Below are positions 29,186 to 38,736 of a stretch of 64,000 nucleotides of DNA, piece by piece. Made by a program: the position numbers and the translations under genes. Each line of letters begins with the position of its first letter. Within the stretch, counting starts at the first letter, position 1. Under the pieces are notes generated by a model, which ran no database searches, was not told the origin of the DNA, and saw only the letters and a list, made by a program, of their open reading frames with translations. The stretch covers positions 4,774,001 through 4,838,000 of the forward strand of contig NZ_CP060418.1 of NCBI RefSeq assembly GCF_014298075.1. Direction: 5' to 3'. The DNA comes from Enterobacter sp. JUb54. GTDB lineage: Bacteria > Pseudomonadota > Gammaproteobacteria > Enterobacterales > Enterobacteriaceae.

Positions 29186-29519
29186 GCGTTGGTTTATTAT
29201 TCAGTTGTCATGCCAGTGGGGTGTTATCGCAATGTTTTATTAATGTTTGCGGCTATTGCAGTTGAATATTACTCAGCGTAAATAACCAGGCCAAATGAAT
29301 GACGGTAGTCAAGCCCGTAGTGCATTGTTCTCTCATATTTAAGAAAAAAGTAAGATTATCTTTTGACACTTTTCGTAGGTTCGACTTATGCTGTTTGTGG
29401 GAATAGGACTTTTCCCATGAAATATTGTTTTAATTTGTAAATTTTTTAATTTTTTGTAATTTTAAGTTTAATTAACTTAACCGCCAAGATGGTGGGTTGC
29501 TTGCTAAGGAGAGTTTTAA
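29186..29519. other. AT-rich promoter region of the CsgD-like gene
   Basis: 334 bp with no gene and marked AT-richness from 29390 onward (runs of A and T such as TTTTTTAATTTTTTG), of the type often bound by H-NS. It contains the promoter for the LuxR-family gene at 29520. No clear terminator for yggR is seen. Confidence 0.5.
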
Positions 29520-30173
29520 GTGATTAATTTATCAGGTGATTATTCTGATTCTCGTCAGGTTTTCTTTATTACCCATCCGTCAATTCAGAGTAAGGCGTTC
29601 GCCTCGTATCTGACGGATTCATTGTCGGTCATGGTGACGATTCATAATATCAATAAGCCGCTAACTCAGCGTTTGCCGAAAGATGCTGTAATATTGTTTG
29701 ATATTGCCGTGTCGAATAAAAAGCTGAATGGCCTGTGGCGGGATATTATTCGCTCTTATGCTGACAGCCCGCGTTTGCTGATTATCAACAGCGCGCAGAA
29801 ATATGAACTCTATGAAATGGCGCAGTGGCCGGCACTGTACGGCGTCTTCCGCCATGACGATGATGAATCGCGCTTAATTGAGGGCGTTAAGGCCGTATTA
29901 AATGGCGAACAGACGGCTGAATTGAGCGTGATGCACCCGGCGATGTATGCCGCGGATCATGCATCGATCCCTGCGGAAAGCTCGCCGCTGACCGAGCGTG
30001 AGTGCGAAATTCTGAATGAGCTACGCTGTGGCGCCACCAATATGGACATTGCCCGGGCACTGTTTATCAGCGAAAACACCGTACGTACTCATCTGTACAA
30101 CGTTTTCCGCAAGCTGAGCGTGAAAAACCGTACCCAGGCCGTCAGCTGGGCAAATGAAAATTTGCGTCACTAA
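29520..30173 (+). CDS. CsgD-like LuxR-family regulator (GTG start)
   Basis: A 217-aa transcription factor of the CsgD type. The C-terminal LuxR helix-turn-helix (about residues 155-212) reads LTERECEILNELRCGATN, IARALFISENTVRTHLYN and SVKNRTQAVSWANENLRH, very near E. coli CsgD. The N-terminal domain also follows CsgD in pattern: FFITHPSIQSKAF, then VILFDIAVSNKKLNG. CsgD controls curli and cellulose; this paralogue's targets are unknown. The start is GTG at 29520 with AGGAG 7 bases upstream. I do not recall a gene here in E. coli K-12, where yggR and ruvX are neighbours. Confidence 0.88.
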   Translation: MINLSGDYSDSRQVFFITHPSIQSKAFASYLTDSLSVMVTIHNINKPLTQRLPKDAVILFDIAVSNKKLNGLWRDIIRSYADSPRLLIINSAQKYELYEMAQWPALYGVFRHDDDESRLIEGVKAVLNGEQTAELSVMHPAMYAADHASIPAESSPLTERECEILNELRCGATNMDIARALFISENTVRTHLYNVFRKLSVKNRTQAVSWANENLRH

Positions 30174-30247
30174 GATGTTCTAACGCTCAGAGGAAGCGAT
30201 GGCGCCATGCGATGTGCATAAGAAGGCACCATCCGCCTGAGGGTGAT

Positions 30248-30664
30248 TCAGAAACCCTGCTCGAAGTAGCTTTCGAGAATAATCACTGCGGAAGCCGAAT
30301 CAATACTGCCTTTGTTCAGAGCGCGGAACCCGCCGTGCTCGAAAAGCCCGGCACGGGCTTCCACGGTACTGAGGCGCTCGTCGTGTAAGGTGATTTTGAC
30401 CCCAAAACGGCCATGAATCTTATTGGCAAAATTGCGCGCCCGCGCGGTTAGCGGCTGCTCGGTGCCGTCCATATTCAGCGGCAGGCCGACGATAACGGCT
30501 TCTGGCTGCCACTCTTTTAGCAGCTTTTCGATCAGGTTCCAGTCCGGCTTGCCGTCCTGCGCTTTGAGGGCCGGAAGAGGGCGGGCGGTCCCGGTAATTC
30601 GCTGACCGACGGCGACACCGATGCTTTTGGTGCCGAAATCAAAACCCAGTAATGTTCCGCTCAT
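30248..30664 (-). CDS. ruvX: RuvX/YqgF, pre-16S rRNA nuclease
   Basis: A 138-aa RNase H-like nuclease required for maturing the 16S rRNA 5' end. The motif [17 protein letters not shown] gives the first catalytic Asp, [15 protein letters not shown] the middle strand, and [10 protein letters not shown] and [13 protein letters not shown] the remaining acidic residues. Length equals E. coli YqgF. The ATG overlaps the yqgE stop by one base. Confidence 0.97.
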   Translation of the reverse strand: MSGTLLGFDFGTKSIGVAVGQRITGTARPLPALKAQDGKPDWNLIEKLLKEWQPEAVIVGLPLNMDGTEQPLTARARNFANKIHGRFGVKITLHDERLSTVEARAGLFEHGGFRALNKGSIDSASAVIILESYFEQGF

Positions 30665-31227
30665 TATGCGTGCCCCGCGACGCCAGACATCGTCACAATA
30701 TCGATACCAATCAGCTTAGCCGCGTCGCGCCAGCGGTCGGCGATAGGGGTTTTAAACAAAATATTCTGATCTGCCGGGGCCGTCAGCCAGGCATTATCCA
30801 GAATCTCCTGCTCCAGCTGTCCTTTCTCCCAGGAGGAATACCCGAGAGCGACCAGCACGTTATCGGGCTGCTTATCCGTACCGAGTGTTTCCAGCACGTC
30901 ACGGGAAGTGGTAATCACCGTGTTATCAGAAATGCGAATGCTGGAGGAAAAATCAGACGGGGGCGAGTGCAGAATAAAACCGCGGTCTTCCGCCAGAGGG
31001 CCACCAAGCATCACCGGCTTATCCAGGCGAATGTCCGGGTTACGTGGCTCAGCGACAATCTTCAACTTCTCCAGAATGCCGTCAATCTGCAGGTTTTCCA
31101 GCGGCTTATTGATGATAATCCCCATGGCGCCATCCTCATTATATTCGCAGATATAGACCACGGAGCGGCGGAACATAGGATCCTGAAGAGCAGGCATGGC
31201 AATCAGAAAGTGATGCTGTAAATTCAT
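30664..31227 (-). CDS. yqgE: YqgE, DUF179 family protein
   Basis: A 187-aa protein matching E. coli YqgE in length. Blocks are [35 protein letters not shown] and [15 protein letters not shown]. Structures exist for the family but no activity is agreed. It is coupled to ruvX by a one-base overlap, a pairing kept in many proteobacteria. CAGAACCTCTGACA (plus strand) gives AGAGG before the ATG. Confidence 0.95.
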   Translation of the reverse strand: MNLQHHFLIAMPALQDPMFRRSVVYICEYNEDGAMGIIINKPLENLQIDGILEKLKIVAEPRNPDIRLDKPVMLGGPLAEDRGFILHSPPSDFSSSIRISDNTVITTSRDVLETLGTDKQPDNVLVALGYSSWEKGQLEQEILDNAWLTAPADQNILFKTPIADRWRDAAKLIGIDIVTMSGVAGHA

Positions 31228-31302
31228 TGTCAGAGGTTCTGTTCCTGGTTCAAAAAGCAGCAGTTAGTATGCGGGTAAACCCTGGACCTGTCGATTCAAC
31301 TT

Positions 31303-31552
31303 TATCTTTCAGGCGACAGATGCGTTGATTTCCTCGCTCGAACCGGTCACATAGAAAACTATGCTCCCGGTTTCTCGCTGCGTCATCGCCTTCCTGTCAC
31401 CCGAAATCTTTCGTTGAATCTGGCGATTATCTTTCAGGCGGCAGATGCGTTGATTTCCTCGCTCGAACCGGTCACATAGTAAACTATGCTCCCGGTCTCT
31501 CGCTGCGTCATCGCCTTCCTGTCACCCGAAATCTTTCGTTGAATCTGGCTAA
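31303..31552. repeat. Tandem pair of 125-bp palindromic intergenic repeats
   Basis: Two copies (31303-31427 and 31428-31552) differ at only a few positions, and a shorter related tail follows (31553-31580, GATGCGTAGATTGTTTCGCTCGGACC). Each has a central hairpin CATAG-AAAA-CTATG inside ACCGG/CCGGT arms. Flanks pair imperfectly (GATTCAAC at the left edge near 31293, GTTGAATC at each right edge). The pair fills most of the 400-bp gap between gshB and yqgE. No gene is present in the gap. Confidence 0.9.
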
Positions 31553-31627
31553 AGATGCGTAGATTGTTTCGCTCGGACCAGGATTCTTATGAGGGGCATT
31601 CTGCCCCTCTGTGTGGCCTGAACCCGC

Positions 31628-32575
31628 TTACTTGCTGAGGCGCTTTTCGATAGCGTCCATCAGCATACCGGTGATGGAGATCGGGAATGCGGCTTCGATT
31701 TCACGCACGCAGGTCGGGCTGGTCACGTTAATTTCCGTCAGGCGATCGCCGATGATATCCAGGCCGACGAAAATCAAACCTTTGGCCTTCAGCGTCGGGC
31801 CGACGCGGCGGGCAATGGCCCAGTCGCTCTCGCTTAACGGACGCGCTTCACCGCGACCGCCGGCGGCCAGGTTGCCACGGGTTTCACCACCCTGCGGGAT
31901 ACGCGCCAGGCAATAAGGAACCGGCTCGCCATCGACAACCAGCACGCGCTTATCGCCATCCTTGATCGCCGGCAGATAGTTCTGCGCCATGCAATAACGG
32001 CTACCCAGCTCCGTCAGCGTTTCCGCAATCACCGGCAGGTTAGGGTCGCCTTCTTTCACGCGGAAAATGGAAGTGCCGCCCATCCCGTCCAGCGGTTTAA
32101 GAATAATATCGCCGTGTTTCTCCCAGAAGGCTTTCAACTGGGCTTTATTGCGGGTGACCAGGGTTTCCGGCGTCAGGTCGGCGAACCAGGCGGTAAACAG
32201 CTTCTCGTTACAATCGCGCAGGCTCTGCGGCTTGTTGACGATCAGCGTACCTTTATCTTCGGCGCGCTCCAGAATATAGGTGGCATAAATAAACTCGGTA
32301 TCGAACGGCGGATCCTTACGCATCAGAATGACGTCGAGGTCCGCCAGCGGCAGATCCTGCTCGCCGGTGAAGTCGTACCACTTATCGTAATTTTGCTCCA
32401 CGCTCAGCGTACGCGTGCGTGCGCGTGCTTCACCGTTGATTAAGTACAGGTCGTTCATCTCCATATAATGGAGTTCATAGCCGCGACGCTGCGCTTCCAG
32501 CAACATGGCGAAGCTGGTGTCTTTCTTGATGTTGATGGTTGCGATGGGGTCCATCACGATGCCGAGCTTGATCAT
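31628..32575 (-). CDS. gshB: Glutathione synthetase
   Basis: A 315-aa ATP-grasp enzyme joining gamma-glutamylcysteine and glycine to form glutathione. Signatures are MIKLGIVMDPI, ILMRKDPPFDTEFIY, LIVNKPQSLRDCNEKL, ILKPLDGMGGTSIF (ATP-grasp loop) and FVGLDIIGDRLTEINVTSPT (metal and substrate residues). Length fits E. coli (316 aa). It follows rsmE by 20 bases. A stem GAGGGGCA/TGCCCCTC at 31591-31609 may end the transcript, though it lacks a T run. Confidence 0.98.
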   Translation of the reverse strand: MIKLGIVMDPIATINIKKDTSFAMLLEAQRRGYELHYMEMNDLYLINGEARARTRTLSVEQNYDKWYDFTGEQDLPLADLDVILMRKDPPFDTEFIYATYILERAEDKGTLIVNKPQSLRDCNEKLFTAWFADLTPETLVTRNKAQLKAFWEKHGDIILKPLDGMGGTSIFRVKEGDPNLPVIAETLTELGSRYCMAQNYLPAIKDGDKRVLVVDGEPVPYCLARIPQGGETRGNLAAGGRGEARPLSESDWAIARRVGPTLKAKGLIFVGLDIIGDRLTEINVTSPTCVREIEAAFPISITGMLMDAIEKRLSK

Positions 32576-32595
32576 TGTTATTCTCCGTTAACGCT

Positions 32596-33327
32596 TCAAC
32601 CTAAGTCGCCAAAACGCACCTGCAGGGCGGTGATGGCAGTGAGCGCAGTTGTCTCTGTACGCAGAACGCGCGGTCCCAACAGAATATCAGTAAACTGGTA
32701 GCGAGCGGTCATCGCGATCTCTTCCGCCGACAGACCGCCTTCCGGCCCAATCAGCAAACGAACGCGCTCGACCGGCAGCGGCAGCGTGTTAATACTGGCG
32801 CTGGCACGTGGGTGCAGGTTGAGCTTCAGGCTATCATCCTGCTCGGCACACCAGGCTTCCAGCTGCATCGCCGGGCGAATCTCCGGCACCACGTTGCGGC
32901 CGCTCTGCTCGCAGGCGGCAATGGCAATTTTCTGCCACTGTTGGATCTTTTTCTGCAAACGTTCGGCATCCAGTTTAACGCCGCAGCGCTCGGAAAACAG
33001 TGGCGTTATGAGGCTTACACCGAGTTCAATCGACTTTTGAATGGTGAATTCCATCTTTTCGCCGCGCGACATCACCTGGCCGAGGTGGATGTGCAGCGGT
33101 GACTCGCGGTCGTCGGTCTCAGCGCTGAGCACCTCAACCAACACGTTTTTTTTGCCCGCTTCGGCAATCACCGCGTTGAACACCTGATTACTGCCGTCGA
33201 AAAGCTGAATTTCCTGGCCTTTACCCATACGTAATACGCGGCCAACGTGGTTAGCGGCATCTTCTGAAAGGGCGAGCTGGCTACCTACCGTAATCGGTTC
33301 CGGGTGGTGGATGCGAGGGATGCGCAT
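32596..33327 (-). CDS. rsmE: 16S rRNA m3U1498 methyltransferase RsmE
   Basis: A 243-aa SPOUT-class methyltransferase that makes m3U1498 in 16S rRNA. It begins with a PUA-like domain ([32 protein letters not shown]). The knotted SAM domain has [34 protein letters not shown] and [16 protein letters not shown]. Length equals E. coli RsmE. It precedes gshB in a probable shared transcript. Confidence 0.97.
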   Translation of the reverse strand: MRIPRIHHPEPITVGSQLALSEDAANHVGRVLRMGKGQEIQLFDGSNQVFNAVIAEAGKKNVLVEVLSAETDDRESPLHIHLGQVMSRGEKMEFTIQKSIELGVSLITPLFSERCGVKLDAERLQKKIQQWQKIAIAACEQSGRNVVPEIRPAMQLEAWCAEQDDSLKLNLHPRASASINTLPLPVERVRLLIGPEGGLSAEEIAMTARYQFTDILLGPRVLRTETTALTAITALQVRFGDLG

Positions 33328-33414
33328 GCTTGATATTCCGTTCTACGCGCAGGTTCACCGTTGCCGGAAGGCCGGGGGATGAACCTGCAAATTAACAATT
33401 GTCGCTAGTGTAGG

Positions 33415-34122
33415 TTAGCTCTTTTGCGCCTGGCAAGCTTGCTGGACATATGGATTGTGGTTGCCCTGGACTTTGGCGATACGTTCGTCGCGCTCGCACT
33501 CCCAGGAGCTCACCGGATACATCTTATCCCAGGCGGTAAACAGCTGGGTTTGCTGACGCGAGAGGGTCAGCTGATAGGTATCACGCATATAGAAGTAGGT
33601 ACGGGCGATCGCACCGCGAGCGCGGGCAGGCGGCTCGGCGACTTTGTCTTTAAAATCGACTTTCATGGCGCACTGGCCGTACTGGCCTTCGCCGCCGTTC
33701 CACTGACCGTACATAAAGTTTGCGCGATCGCCGTTCACCTCACCGACCGCCGGCTGCAGGTTGTGCATATCGCTTTCTATTTTGCGATACACCGGGTCTT
33801 TGGCGCAGTTTTTACGTCCGCCATCCTGCCAGCACTGGCGCTGATGGCCAAACTGCCACGCGGGTACCACGTGCTCCCACTCAACCCGGCTGGCGCGGTT
33901 TTCATTTTTACGCACTTTATAGCCGCAAGATTCCAGATCGATAACGCCTTTTTTCCCCTGCCAGTTAATTTTACAGCCGCAGTAAAAATCACCGGGCGCG
34001 TCGGCATTCACTTTCACACCGGCGGATTTGGCCTGGGAAAAACTGTTGATTCCTTCGGCCGCAACCTGGCCACTGAACGCTGCGGTCAATAACGCCGCGG
34101 CAATAACATCAATACGGGACAT
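33415..34122 (-). CDS. endA: Periplasmic endonuclease I
   Basis: A 235-aa secreted, non-specific DNA endonuclease, equal in length to E. coli EndA. The signal peptide [22 protein letters not shown] is followed by mature [10 protein letters not shown]. The beta-beta-alpha-metal nuclease centre is [11 protein letters not shown], and [15 protein letters not shown] follows. Several Cys residues suit disulfides in the periplasm. The ATG at 34122 has GGAG upstream; an in-frame ATG at 34179 would spoil the signal peptide. Confidence 0.97.
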   Translation of the reverse strand: MSRIDVIAAALLTAAFSGQVAAEGINSFSQAKSAGVKVNADAPGDFYCGCKINWQGKKGVIDLESCGYKVRKNENRASRVEWEHVVPAWQFGHQRQCWQDGGRKNCAKDPVYRKIESDMHNLQPAVGEVNGDRANFMYGQWNGGEGQYGQCAMKVDFKDKVAEPPARARGAIARTYFYMRDTYQLTLSRQQTQLFTAWDKMYPVSSWECERDERIAKVQGNHNPYVQQACQAQKS

Positions 34123-34274
34123 CGTAAACTCCGTGTCAAAACGAGCCCGCAACGTAGCGAATGCGATTGTCAGATGCAATCAGCTAGATCAGAAAATTTC
34201 CAGTTATTGCCGTCACATAGCAAAGTCCCGACGAGTGGTTGATGCCACCCTCCCGCCTGACGGGTTTGCCAGTG

Positions 34275-34790
34275 TTACTCAGAAGGGGTCTGTTTGTCGG
34301 CGACCAGCAGATCGCCGCAGCGCACGCAGCGGTAGGTTGCTTCGCCCCGCACCACACGGTTGTGGCGGCGCACGGTGAGCTGATGTTGCTGGCACTGACA
34401 GCGATAGGGGAAGGTGTTCTGGCGAACCGAGTCGAGTTCGAATCGGTGGGTGCGTTTGGCTTCGACGCCGAGCACGCTTTCCATCATCCATTTCCACTCT
34501 TTCCCGTGCGGCGCCACGCGACCGAAGTGTTTCCACGTCAGTAAATGCGCCAGCTCATGAGGCACCACCTCGTCGATAAAGTCCTGCTGGTTTTCCAGTA
34601 GTAGCACCGGGTTGAGACGAATTTCATTTTTTTCCAGCCAGGCGGTGCCGGCGGAGGTACCACGCTGCTGATAGACCAGGGTTGGTTCCGGGTACTGGCG
34701 GCCCAGTTTGAGGTTCGCCTGGGCAAGTTTTTCCCGCAGGCTGCGCATGACGGCCTGTTGAATAGCGATGGGGATGCGGGGTGTTTTCAT
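34275..34790 (-). CDS. sprT: SprT family zinc protein
   Basis: A 171-aa protein of the SprT/Spartan-like family. The metal motif HELAH is in [18 protein letters not shown] zinc-ribbon end holds four Cys: C-Q-C in YRCQCQQH and C-V-R-C-G in YRCVRCG. Eukaryotic relatives cleave DNA-protein crosslinks; the bacterial role is not established. ATG at 34790 gives the E. coli start [15 protein letters not shown]. Confidence 0.95.
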   Translation of the reverse strand: MKTPRIPIAIQQAVMRSLREKLAQANLKLGRQYPEPTLVYQQRGTSAGTAWLEKNEIRLNPVLLLENQQDFIDEVVPHELAHLLTWKHFGRVAPHGKEWKWMMESVLGVEAKRTHRFELDSVRQNTFPYRCQCQQHQLTVRRHNRVVRGEATYRCVRCGDLLVADKQTPSE

Positions 34791-34834
34791 AGCGCCAGAG
34801 GATAGTGCGCTGCGACGGGGAGAGCAAGGGAAAG

Positions 34835-34863
34835 ACGCTTCCTCCCGCCAAGGGAGGAAGCGT
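34835..34863 (-). terminator. Hairpin after galP
   Basis: A 12-bp stem ACGCTTCCTCCC/GGGAGGAAGCGT with a 5-base loop lies just past the galP stop, followed on the minus strand by CTTTCCC, a weak T tract. Confidence 0.6.
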
Positions 34864-34869
34864 AGAAGG

Positions 34870-36264
34870 TTAGTTGCGAGCGCCGATTTCGCGCAGCTTA
34901 CGGCCACTCATCAGGTTACGCTCGATGTGCTCCAGCGAAACGCTTTTGGTTTCCGGGATAAGCCACAGTGTTACGAAAATAAACAACACGTTCAGACCAC
35001 CGTAAACCCAGAAGGTGTTCGCGCTGCCCAGCGAGTTAAGCATGGTCAGGAAGGTCGCCCCGACGATCATGTTGGCAATCCAGTTGGTCGCCGTTGAGCA
35101 GGTGATACCGAAATCGCGGCCTTTAAGCGGCTGAATTTCAGAGCACAGAACCCAGATCAGCGGACCGGCGCTCATGGCGAAGCCAACGATAAACATCAGC
35201 AGCATCAACACGGAGAAGTACTGTGCAGCCGCAGAGTGGATCCCGATGTGCATCATTGAGCCCAGCACGCCCATACCGACGGCCATCACGATAAAGCCGA
35301 GGATCAGCGTTGGCTTACGGCCCCAGCGGTCAACCAGTCCGATGGCGATAAAGGTCGCCAGCACGTTGGTCAGACCGACGATCACGGTCCCCCACATCTG
35401 CTCGGTGGTGTTCGCATAGCCTGCCAGTTCAAAAATTTTCGGCGCGTAGTACATGATGACGTTCATACCGGTGAACTGTTGCATCACCTGCAGCAGAACA
35501 CCAAGGAACACCGCGCGACGGAAGTTACTGTTTTCTTTAAATAACGCCCAGCCAGACTGTTTGATCTTCAGGCTTTCACGGATTTCATCCAGCTCGCGTT
35601 TGGCTTCGGCGCTGGTATCACGCAGACGCAGCAGTACGCGTTCGGCATCCACGAAGCGGCGTTTGGCGGCAAACCAGCGCGGGCTGTCCGGCAGGAAAAT
35701 CACGCCGACCAGCAGCAGGATCGCCGGGATGATAATGACGCCCAGCATCCAGCGCCATGCGCCGGTGTAGCTGAAGGCGGTATCCGACAGATAGGCGCCG
35801 AGGATCCCGATGGTGATCATCAGCTGATACATCGAAATCATGCTGCCGCGGATTTTTTCCGGGGCGATTTCAGACAGGTACAGCGGTGCGGTATACGAGG
35901 CGACACCAACGGCCAGGCCAAGCAGAACGCGGGAGATAAGCAGGACTTCCACGTTCGGCGCAGCTGCTGAGAACAGCGAGCCGGCAACGAACAGGATAGC
36001 GCCGATCATCAGGCTCTTTTTACGACCAAGGCGGAAGGAGAGCCAGCCGCTGCCCACGGCACCGACGGCGGCACCGAACATCATGGAACTCACCACCCAT
36101 TCCTGAGTGTGAGCGCTTATCTGGAACTCGTTGGCAATAAAAGGTAAGGCACCTGCAATGACGCCGATATCAAGGCCGAAAAGCAGGCCAGCCAGCGCGG
36201 CGAGGAAACAGACAAAGAACGTCATCGTTTTGTTCGAGCGCCCTTGTTTTTTGTTGTCAGGCAT
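34870..36264 (-). CDS. galP: Galactose:H+ symporter GalP
   Basis: A 464-aa inner-membrane sugar transporter of the major facilitator superfamily, 12 helices, same length as E. coli GalP. Hallmarks are [18 protein letters not shown], the RLGRKKSL loop, [42 protein letters not shown] and the [15 protein letters not shown] tail. It imports galactose and glucose with a proton. Upstream lie a GalR/GalS-type operator and a CRP site, matching its known regulation in E. coli. AGGG before the ATG is the ribosome site. Confidence 0.97.
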   Translation of the reverse strand: MPDNKKQGRSNKTMTFFVCFLAALAGLLFGLDIGVIAGALPFIANEFQISAHTQEWVVSSMMFGAAVGAVGSGWLSFRLGRKKSLMIGAILFVAGSLFSAAAPNVEVLLISRVLLGLAVGVASYTAPLYLSEIAPEKIRGSMISMYQLMITIGILGAYLSDTAFSYTGAWRWMLGVIIIPAILLLVGVIFLPDSPRWFAAKRRFVDAERVLLRLRDTSAEAKRELDEIRESLKIKQSGWALFKENSNFRRAVFLGVLLQVMQQFTGMNVIMYYAPKIFELAGYANTTEQMWGTVIVGLTNVLATFIAIGLVDRWGRKPTLILGFIVMAVGMGVLGSMMHIGIHSAAAQYFSVLMLLMFIVGFAMSAGPLIWVLCSEIQPLKGRDFGITCSTATNWIANMIVGATFLTMLNSLGSANTFWVYGGLNVLFIFVTLWLIPETKSVSLEHIERNLMSGRKLREIGARN

Positions 36265-36329
36265 AACGCCCTCCAGTTGAGTTATTGATTCTGTCGATGG
36301 TTAGAGTAGGGGAGTCGATGACAAAAAAA

Positions 36330-36345
36330 CGTGATAGCAATCACG
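36330..36345 (-). promoter_or_regulatory. CRP site upstream of galP
   Basis: CGTGATAGCAATCACG is a dyad matching TGTGA-N6-TCACA at 8 of 10 key positions, 66 bases before the galP start and next to the GalR operator. Confidence 0.65.
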
Positions 36346-36348
36346 ACT

Positions 36349-36364
36349 GTGTAAACGGTTACAC
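36349..36364 (-). promoter_or_regulatory. GalR/GalS operator of galP
   Basis: GTGTAAACGGTTACAC fits the GalR/GalS consensus GTGNAANC-GNTTNCAC in both halves. It lies 85 bases before the galP start. Confidence 0.8.
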
Positions 36365-36618
36365 AAGGGTAAAGAAATGTAATCTGTTAAATATTATTAA
36401 ATTCAAATAGATAAATGATTATAAAGCTAGCGTAAAAAAGCGGTAATCAGACAATGCTGAAACATTATGCAACATAGTGAAAAGTTGTTTCACTAACCGA
36501 TGTTAATGGGTAATGAACGGCGGTTATGCTCATGTAATCGCTTTCATTAGTGGGCGAAGGGTAAATAGCGCAGCGGCAGAAAACGGCACAGGGGGCTGAA
36601 AGGCAGGGAAAGGGCGCA

Positions 36619-36645
36619 ATAAAAAGGCCAGCGCTAGGCTGGCCT
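36619..36645 (-). terminator. Terminator after metK
   Basis: Minus strand AGGCCAGC/GCTGGCCT stem followed by TTTTTATT. The rest of the galP-metK gap (36365-36618) is AT-rich promoter sequence for galP, with no gene seen. Confidence 0.88.
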
Positions 36646-36667
36646 GTTCAGCAGAAAAGCAGCGGGA

Positions 36668-37822
36668 TTATTTTAGACCGGCAGCTTCACGCAGCAGTGC
36701 GGCTTTGTCGGTTTTTTCCCATGGGAAATGTTCGCGACCAAAGTGACCGTATGCAGCGGTTTCTTTGTAGATCGGGTGCAGCAGGTCCAGCATCTGGATC
36801 AGGCCGTATGGACGCAGGTCGAAGAATTCACGCACCAGCAGCGTCAGCTGCTCAGAGGCGATTTTCTCGGTACCGAAGGTCTCTACCATGATGGACGTTG
36901 GTTCAGCCACGCCGATGGCGTAGGAAACCTGAATCTCACAACGGTCAGCCAGGCCAGCAGCAACGATGTTTTTTGCCACATAACGGGCTGCGTAGGCCGC
37001 AGAACGGTCAACTTTAGATGGATCTTTACCGGAGAACGCGCCGCCGCCGTGACGAGCCATGCCGCCGTAGGTATCCACGATAATTTTACGACCGGTCAGG
37101 CCGCAGTCGCCCATTGGGCCGCCGATAACAAAGCGTCCGGTTGGGTTGATGAAGAATTTGGTGGCGCTGTTCAGCCATTCGGTCGGCAGAACCGGCTTGA
37201 TGATCTCTTCCATCACCGCTTCCTGCAGCGATTTCTGATCGATATCTTCGGCGTGCTGAGTCGACAGAACTACCGCGTCGATACCGACGATTTTGCCGTC
37301 ATCGTACTGGAAGGTCACCTGGCTTTTCGCATCCGGACGCAGCCACGGCAGGGTGCCGTTTTTACGCACTTCAGCCTGACGCTGCACCAGACGGTGAGCA
37401 TAGGTGATCGGCGCTGGCATCAGCACGTCGGTTTCGTTAGTCGCATAGCCAAACATCAGGCCCTGGTCACCGGCGCCTTGTTCCAGCGGATCGGCACGGT
37501 CAACGCCCTGGTTGATGTCCGGAGACTGTTTGCCGATGGCGCTCAGTACGGCACAGGAATTGGCATCAAAGCCCATATCGGAATGCACATAGCCAATTTC
37601 ACGAACCGTATTACGGGTGATCTCTTCGATATCAACCCATGCGCTGGTGGTGATTTCACCGCCAACCAGCACCATGCCAGTTTTGACATAAGTTTCACAT
37701 GCGACGCGCGCTTTCGGATCCTGCTCGAGGATCGCATCTAACACTGCATCGGAGATTTGGTCAGCAATTTTGTCTGGATGCCCTTCTGATACGGACTCGG
37801 ACGTAAATAGGTGTTTTGCCAT
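36668..37822 (-). CDS. metK: S-adenosylmethionine synthetase
   Basis: A 384-aa enzyme making SAM from methionine and ATP; same length as E. coli MetK and almost the same sequence. Signatures are [20 protein letters not shown], the hexapeptide GAGDQG in [14 protein letters not shown], and [20 protein letters not shown] (phosphate loop). It is an essential cytoplasmic tetramer. Possible MetJ boxes lie about 120-145 bases upstream. It is divergent from yqgB-speA. Confidence 0.98.
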   Translation of the reverse strand: MAKHLFTSESVSEGHPDKIADQISDAVLDAILEQDPKARVACETYVKTGMVLVGGEITTSAWVDIEEITRNTVREIGYVHSDMGFDANSCAVLSAIGKQSPDINQGVDRADPLEQGAGDQGLMFGYATNETDVLMPAPITYAHRLVQRQAEVRKNGTLPWLRPDAKSQVTFQYDDGKIVGIDAVVLSTQHAEDIDQKSLQEAVMEEIIKPVLPTEWLNSATKFFINPTGRFVIGGPMGDCGLTGRKIIVDTYGGMARHGGGAFSGKDPSKVDRSAAYAARYVAKNIVAAGLADRCEIQVSYAIGVAEPTSIMVETFGTEKIASEQLTLLVREFFDLRPYGLIQMLDLLHPIYKETAAYGHFGREHFPWEKTDKAALLREAAGLK

Positions 37823-38529
37823 GTTTTATTTTACCTGTGGAGTATTCGTGTAGCTCATACTGTTGTGTGGATTAGCTTCGGTGGATGATTCTACCAAAGC
37901 TTGCAGGTAGTGACACGAGCAGTCTGAGTGTTAATCAGTATAGACGGATTAACTTCTGGATGGCTATTTTAGGTCAGAACTTAATCCCATTTCCAGCCTT
38001 TTTTGATGTGCCTCGCATTTGTGAAAAAAGGCAGGTGGCAATTTTTCCTGCCAATCATCGGCATGCGCATATTTTTATTTTGCTTTTTACCCTGCTTCTC
38101 GGTATAAAACGCCGCGCGCGGCTCATTAAAAAAGCGCACGAAAAGCATCTCGTGACGCCACTTCCAGCCGGGTTAAGCAGTCTGTATATACAGAACTCTG
38201 CGACGACGTGTTTTGACGTTGTTGTGGTATGTCTAGCTTTGGCTTGTCGCTGGCCCGTATCGGGGCAGTGTGGAGGTGATACCAGATAATGAACCCACGT
38301 TTTTCACTTGATTCGTCGCGTCGTTCTGTCGCGCGTCAATTACCCGCAATCAGCATCTCTCTCATGCAAACCAGCCGATGTTCTTCCCGTCTCGGCGCTT
38401 CTCAGGATTCCAGGGCCGGCAGGCTATCTGAAAACTGAACAAGGGCTCTCTTGCTATCGCTATCGCAAGGGTTTTCTCGTGGTTTCTCCGGACTGTCATA
38501 TAAGGTTCGGGTATGTGTTTTACTATGAT
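37823..38529. other. metK-yqgB divergent intergenic region, no further gene seen
   Basis: About 700 bp holding the metK promoter side (37823-37970) and the promoter and leader of yqgB-speA. I see no terminator or small RNA that I can name. An open frame runs from 38308 into yqgB, but its first part has no ribosome site or known match. Confidence 0.5.
37942..37965 (-). promoter_or_regulatory. Possible MetJ boxes upstream of metK
   Basis: Three adjacent 8-mers AGACGGAT, TAACTTCT and GGATGGCT each match the met box AGACGTCT at 5-6 positions. MetJ controls metK in E. coli. The match is modest, so this is a tentative call. Confidence 0.4.
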
Positions 38530-38736
38530 ATGAATAAGAAACCGGTCGCGCAGTCGCAAAGCCAGCACTATCTGCTGGGGTTTAGGACTGTTCATGGGTT
38601 GTTATCGCGTCTTTGGACTGCGATAGTAGTTGACTGTTTTATACCCGTTGTCGGTCGTGCTATCGGGCAGCCTGCCTGCACCACAACGCCGCGAGGGTAT
38701 ACACTTTTTAGAGAATTCGAGGTTCGCGATGTCTGA
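38530..38736 (+). CDS. yqgB: YqgB-like small protein, extended C-terminus
   Basis: A 68-aa protein. The N-terminal part [18 protein letters not shown] and the segment [15 protein letters not shown] match E. coli YqgB (about 43 aa: MNKKPVAQ..., GLLSQFQAAIVVNCF). After that this copy continues for about 25 more residues to a TGA at 38734-38736 and so overlaps the speA start by 8 bases. In E. coli yqgB is linked to the speAB genes and to acid response. The overlap would allow coupled translation of speA. The ribosome site is weak (TATGATATG context), so whether it is made is uncertain. Confidence 0.68.
   Translation: MNKKPVAQSQSQHYLLGFRTVHGLLSRLWTAIVVDCFIPVVGRAIGQPACTTTPRGYTLFREFEVRDV

Noticed and set aside
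31303..31552. CRISPR-like array
   Set aside because: Units are 125 bp, directly adjacent with no unique spacers, and no cas genes are present.
36728..37741. 337-aa frame antisense to metK
   Set aside because: Shadow frame; metK on the other strand is certain.
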